Source of the DNA: Ensifer adhaerens
GTDB lineage: Bacteria > Pseudomonadota > Alphaproteobacteria > Rhizobiales > Rhizobiaceae
Direction of reading: 5' to 3'
Length of the DNA stretch: 64,000 nucleotides
Assembly: GCF_002940685.1 (NCBI RefSeq)
Contig: NZ_PNFP01000018.1
Span: forward strand, 62,001 to 126,000
Below are positions 60,987 through 64,000 of the stretch, one piece after another (within the stretch, counting starts at the first letter, position 1; every line of letters begins with the position of its first letter). Below the pieces are notes generated by a model, which did not search any database, was not told where the DNA came from, and saw only the letters and a program-made list of their open reading frames with translations. The translations under genes and the position numbers were made by a program.

Positions 60987-62450
60987 ATGAAAGCCCAACC
61001 GCAAGCCTCGCACTTCATCGATGGCGAATATGTCGAGGACATCGAAGGCACCGTCATCGAGAGCATCTATCCGGCGACCGGCGAAGTTATCGCCCGGCTG
61101 CACGCGGCAACGCCTGCGATCGTCGAAAAGGCGATTGCCGCGGCCAAGCGCGCCCAGCCGGAATGGGCGGCGATGAGCCCGACAGCGCGCGGCCGCATCC
61201 TCAAGCGCGCCGCCGAAATCATGCGCGAGCGCAACCGCGAGCTTTCCGAGCTCGAAACGCTCGACACCGGCAAGCCGATCCAGGAGACGATCGTCGCCGA
61301 CCCGACCTCGGGCGCCGACAGCTTCGAATTCTTCGGCGGCGTGATCGCGACCGCGCTCAACGGCGACTACATCCCGCTCGGCGGCGACTTCGCCTATACC
61401 AAGCGCGTGCCGCTCGGCGTCTGCGTCGGTATCGGCGCCTGGAACTATCCGCAGCAGATCGCCTGCTGGAAGGGCGCGCCGGCCCTTGCCGCCGGCAACG
61501 CCATGGTCTTCAAGCCTTCGGAAAACACACCGCTCGGCGCCCTGAAAATCGCCGAGATCCTTGTAGAAGCCGGCCTGCCAAAGGGCCTCTACAATGTCAT
61601 CCAAGGCGATCGCACGACCGGCCCGCTGCTCGTCAACCATCCTGATGTCGCCAAGGTGTCGCTGACCGGCTCGGTCCCGACGGGCAAGAAGGTGGCGGGT
61701 GCGGCCGCCGCCGAACTCAAGCACGTCACCATGGAACTCGGCGGCAAGTCGCCGCTGATCGTCTTCGACGATGCTGATCTCGAAAGCGCCATCGGCGGCG
61801 CCATGCTTGGCAACTTCTATTCGACCGGCCAGGTCTGCTCCAACGGCACCCGCGTCTTCGTGCAGAAGGGTATCAAGGAACAGTTCCTGACGCGGCTCAA
61901 AGCCCGCACCGAAGCGATCGTCATTGGCGACCCCATGGACGAGGCGACGCAGCTCGGGCCAATGGTCTCGGCGCCGCAGCGCGACAAGGTCTTCTCCTAT
62001 ATCGAGAAGGGCAAGGCTGAAGGTGCGCGACTGGTGACCGGTGGCGGCATCCCGAACGCCGTCAACAGTGAAGGTACCTATATCCAGCCGACGGTCTTTG
62101 CCGACGTCACCGACGGGATGACGATCGCCCGCGAGGAGATCTTCGGGCCTGTCATGTGTGTGCTCGACTTCGACGACGAGGCCGAGGTGATCACCCGCGC
62201 CAATGCCACCGAATTCGGCCTTTCGGCCGGCGTCTTTACCGCTGACATCACCCGTGCGCACCGTGTCGTCGACCAGCTCGAGGCCGGCACGCTCTGGATC
62301 AACACCTACAATCTCTGCCCGGTGGAAATCCCCTTCGGCGGATCGAAACAGTCGGGCTTCGGCCGCGAGAATTCGGTCGCGGCGCTCAACCATTATAGCG
62401 AGCTGAAGACCGTCTATGTCGGCATGGGACCGGTGCAGGCGCCGTATTGA
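60987..62450 (+). CDS. betB: BetB, betaine aldehyde dehydrogenase
   Basis: This enzyme oxidises betaine aldehyde to glycine betaine with NAD(P). The 487-residue protein has the aldehyde dehydrogenase residues Asn152 (GAWNYPQQ), Lys176 ([11 protein letters not shown]), Glu250 ([11 protein letters not shown]) and nucleophile Cys284 ([12 protein letters not shown]). [23 protein letters not shown] near the end is BetB-specific. Its ATG is one base after the betC stop (TGAGATG). A 253-base repeat-rich gap then separates it from betA. Confidence 0.96.
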   Translation: MKAQPQASHFIDGEYVEDIEGTVIESIYPATGEVIARLHAATPAIVEKAIAAAKRAQPEWAAMSPTARGRILKRAAEIMRERNRELSELETLDTGKPIQETIVADPTSGADSFEFFGGVIATALNGDYIPLGGDFAYTKRVPLGVCVGIGAWNYPQQIACWKGAPALAAGNAMVFKPSENTPLGALKIAEILVEAGLPKGLYNVIQGDRTTGPLLVNHPDVAKVSLTGSVPTGKKVAGAAAAELKHVTMELGGKSPLIVFDDADLESAIGGAMLGNFYSTGQVCSNGTRVFVQKGIKEQFLTRLKARTEAIVIGDPMDEATQLGPMVSAPQRDKVFSYIEKGKAEGARLVTGGGIPNAVNSEGTYIQPTVFADVTDGMTIAREEIFGPVMCVLDFDDEAEVITRANATEFGLSAGVFTADITRAHRVVDQLEAGTLWINTYNLCPVEIPFGGSKQSGFGRENSVAALNHYSELKTVYVGMGPVQAPY

Positions 62451-62453
62451 GGG

Positions 62454-62670
62454 GCTGCCCCTCACCCTAACCCTCTCCCCGCACGCGGGGACGTGGCCTG
62501 CTCGCCAGACCACACGCGGCAACGCAGAGGGACGTCAGAGAGGGAGCAAGACATATCCGCGTTTTCCTTCTTCCCGCCTACGGGGAGAAGGTGGCGGCAG
62601 CCGGCTGAGGGGCGGATCCCTCACCGTGCGGATGAGGGGCGCATCCCGTCACTGCGGATGCGAAGCATGC
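62454..62670. repeat. Palindromic rhizobial-type intergenic repeats between betB and betA
   Basis: The gap contains CCCCGC-ac-GCGGGG (62477-62490) preceded by the CCCTCACCCTAACCCTCTC motif. It also has an 11-bp hairpin with one G-T pair, CCTTCTTCCCG/CGGGGAGAAGG (62566-62591), and several GGATGAGGGGC/GGATCCCTC-like blocks. These resemble the mosaic and palindromic elements common in Rhizobiaceae intergenic regions. No gene is seen. Being inside an operon, they could set relative betB and betA expression by stabilising or ending the mRNA. Confidence 0.65.
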
Positions 62671-62703
62671 CGAGGGGCAACGATTAAAAGAAAGACGACG
62701 CTT

Positions 62704-64000
62704 ATGCAGGCAGATTACATCATCATCGGCTCCGGCTCCGCCGGCTCGGCGCTCGCCTATCGCCTCTCCGAAGACGGCAAGAATACCGTCCTGGTGCTGG
62801 AATATGGCGGCACGGATGCGGGCCCCTTCATCCAGATGCCGGCAGCACTTGCCTGGCCGATGAGCATGAAACGCTACAACTGGGGCTATCTGTCCGAGCC
62901 TGAGCCGAACCTCAACAACCGCCGCATCACCGCGCCGCGCGGCAAAGTGATCGGCGGTTCTTCCTCGATCAACGGTCTCGTCTATGTGCGCGGCCATGCG
63001 GAGGACTTCAACCGGTGGGAAGAACTCGGCGCGCGCGGCTGGGCCTATGCGGATGTGCTGCCCTATTTCAAGCGCATGGAAAACAGCCACGGCGGCGAAA
63101 CCGGCTGGCGCGGCACCGACGGGCCGCTGCACGTCAAACGCGGCCCAGTCCACAATCCGCTGTTCCATGCCTTCATCCAGGCCGGCCAGCAAGCCGGTTT
63201 CGAACTCACCGATGACTATAACGGCTCGAAGCAGGAAGGCTTCGGGCTGATGGAGCAGACCGTCTGGCAGGGCCGGCGCTGGTCGGCGGCGAACGCCTAT
63301 CTGAAGCCGGCGATGAAGCGCCAGAACGTCTCGCTCGTGCGCTGCTTCGCCCGGCGGATCATCATCGAGAATGGCCGGGCAACCGGGGTCGAGATCGAGC
63401 GCGGCGGCAAGATCGAGGTCGTCAAGGCGAACCGCGAGGTGGTCGTGTCGGCCTCCTCGTTCAACTCGCCGAAACTGCTGATGCTCTCGGGTATCGGCCC
63501 GGCTGCGCACCTGAAGGAGATGGGCATCGAGGTGAAGGTCGACCGGCCGGGCGTGGGCGCGAACCTGCAGGACCATATGGAGTTCTATTTCCAGCAGATT
63601 TCAACGAAGCCCGTGTCGCTTTATTCCTGGCTGCCCTGGTTCTGGCAGGGCGTCGCCGGCGCCCAGTGGCTGTTCTTCAAGAAGGGCCTCGGCATTTCAA
63701 ACCAGTTCGAGGCCTGCGCCTTCCTGCGCTCGGCCCCCGGCGTCAAGCAGCCGGACATCCAATACCACTTCCTGCCCGTGGCGATCAGCTACGACGGCAA
63801 GGCGGCCGCCAACACCCACGGCTTCCAGGTGCATGTCGGCTACAATCTGTCGAAGTCGCGCGGCAACGTCACGCTACGTTCCTCCGACCCGATGGCCGAC
63901 CCGGTCATCCGCTTCAACTACATGAGCCACCCGGAGGACTGGGAGAAGTTCCGCCACTGCGTGCGCCTCACCCGCGAGATCTTTGGCCAGAAAGCCTTCG
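62704..64000 (+). CDS. betA: BetA, choline dehydrogenase (3-prime end outside window)
   Basis: This membrane-associated flavoprotein oxidises choline to betaine aldehyde, the first step of glycine betaine synthesis. The 432 codons visible show the FAD loop [20 protein letters not shown] at the start. They also show the GMC signature [20 protein letters not shown], the second signature region [18 protein letters not shown], and [12 protein letters not shown]. The frame is open to the window end; about 110-120 residues, including the catalytic His pair, are missing. The ribosome site (AAAGAAAG) is weak, which with the repeat-filled gap suggests lower expression than betB. Confidence 0.95.
   Translation, partial: MQADYIIIGSGSAGSALAYRLSEDGKNTVLVLEYGGTDAGPFIQMPAALAWPMSMKRYNWGYLSEPEPNLNNRRITAPRGKVIGGSSSINGLVYVRGHAEDFNRWEELGARGWAYADVLPYFKRMENSHGGETGWRGTDGPLHVKRGPVHNPLFHAFIQAGQQAGFELTDDYNGSKQEGFGLMEQTVWQGRRWSAANAYLKPAMKRQNVSLVRCFARRIIIENGRATGVEIERGGKIEVVKANREVVVSASSFNSPKLLMLSGIGPAAHLKEMGIEVKVDRPGVGANLQDHMEFYFQQISTKPVSLYSWLPWFWQGVAGAQWLFFKKGLGISNQFEACAFLRSAPGVKQPDIQYHFLPVAISYDGKAAANTHGFQVHVGYNLSKSRGNVTLRSSDPMADPVIRFNYMSHPEDWEKFRHCVRLTREIFGQKAF

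Overview
The window is high-GC alphaproteobacterial chromosome, most like Rhizobiaceae (Sinorhizobium/Ensifer type). The evidence is a complete betI-betC-betB run with the start of betA, a Rhizobium etli-type (class 3) asparaginase, an ohr/ohrR pair, rhizobial DUF families (DUF1236, DUF2267, DUF2798, DUF3750) and palindromic intergenic repeats. I see no rRNA, tRNA, CRISPR array, phage or insertion sequence. Both edges cut genes: a secreted-protein gene at the left and betA at the right. This generalist assignment is from protein recognition, not a database search.

Layout. 1-8 kb: DUF2798 membrane protein divergent from a LysR regulator, oligopeptidase B, a DUF1697 protein, a TetR regulator divergent from a homocysteine S-methyltransferase family gene, and selO. 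8-13.5 kb: PQQ glucose dehydrogenase, a small hypothetical protein, a class A beta-lactamase and an alpha/beta hydrolase. 13.6-15.4 kb: a ZntR/CadR-like MerR regulator, then a GNAT acetyltransferase/DJ-1 operon behind a leader that looks like a complete ribosome-mediated transcription attenuator. 15.4-24 kb: nitroreductase, diheme cytochrome c and cytochrome c-prime in one run; LysE exporter divergent from a WYL regulator; superoxide dismutase; a kinase-like protein; a class IV aminotransferase; GNAT plus zinc alcohol dehydrogenase.

24-39 kb: DUF1275, phosphatase, haloacid dehalogenase, tam, three MFS transporters with LysR neighbours, aldo/keto reductase followed by a 58-bp tandem repeat, wrbA, DUF2267, HerA-like ATPase, small proteins, ohr and ohrR. 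39-50 kb: lipoprotein L,D-transpeptidase, a PAS-GAF-GGDEF-EAL protein, a PepSY protein, two glutathione S-transferases, LysR, small enzymes and a bestrophin-like protein. 50-58.7 kb: DeoR regulator, asparaginase, DUF3750, NUDIX, quinone oxidoreductase, an EAL-CBS-GGDEF protein, two membrane proteins opposite a TetR regulator with twin operators, and an HdeD-like protein. 58.8-64 kb: the bet operon, converting choline sulfate to choline and then to glycine betaine.

The most interesting signal is at 14099-14277. A good sigma-70-like promoter places its start on the A of an ATG, opening a 16-codon ORF (MINNAPICRVYFWLFR). It is followed by three mutually exclusive RNA pairings (pause, antiterminator, terminator) in classical trp-attenuator order. 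The genes controlled encode an acetyltransferase and a DJ-1 family protein, not amino-acid biosynthesis. Other notable signals are twin palindromic operators between a TetR gene and two membrane-protein genes, ribosome-binding sites locked in hairpins ahead of three genes, an exact 58-bp period tandem repeat of hairpins, and an orphan hairpin-plus-T-run that could end a small RNA.
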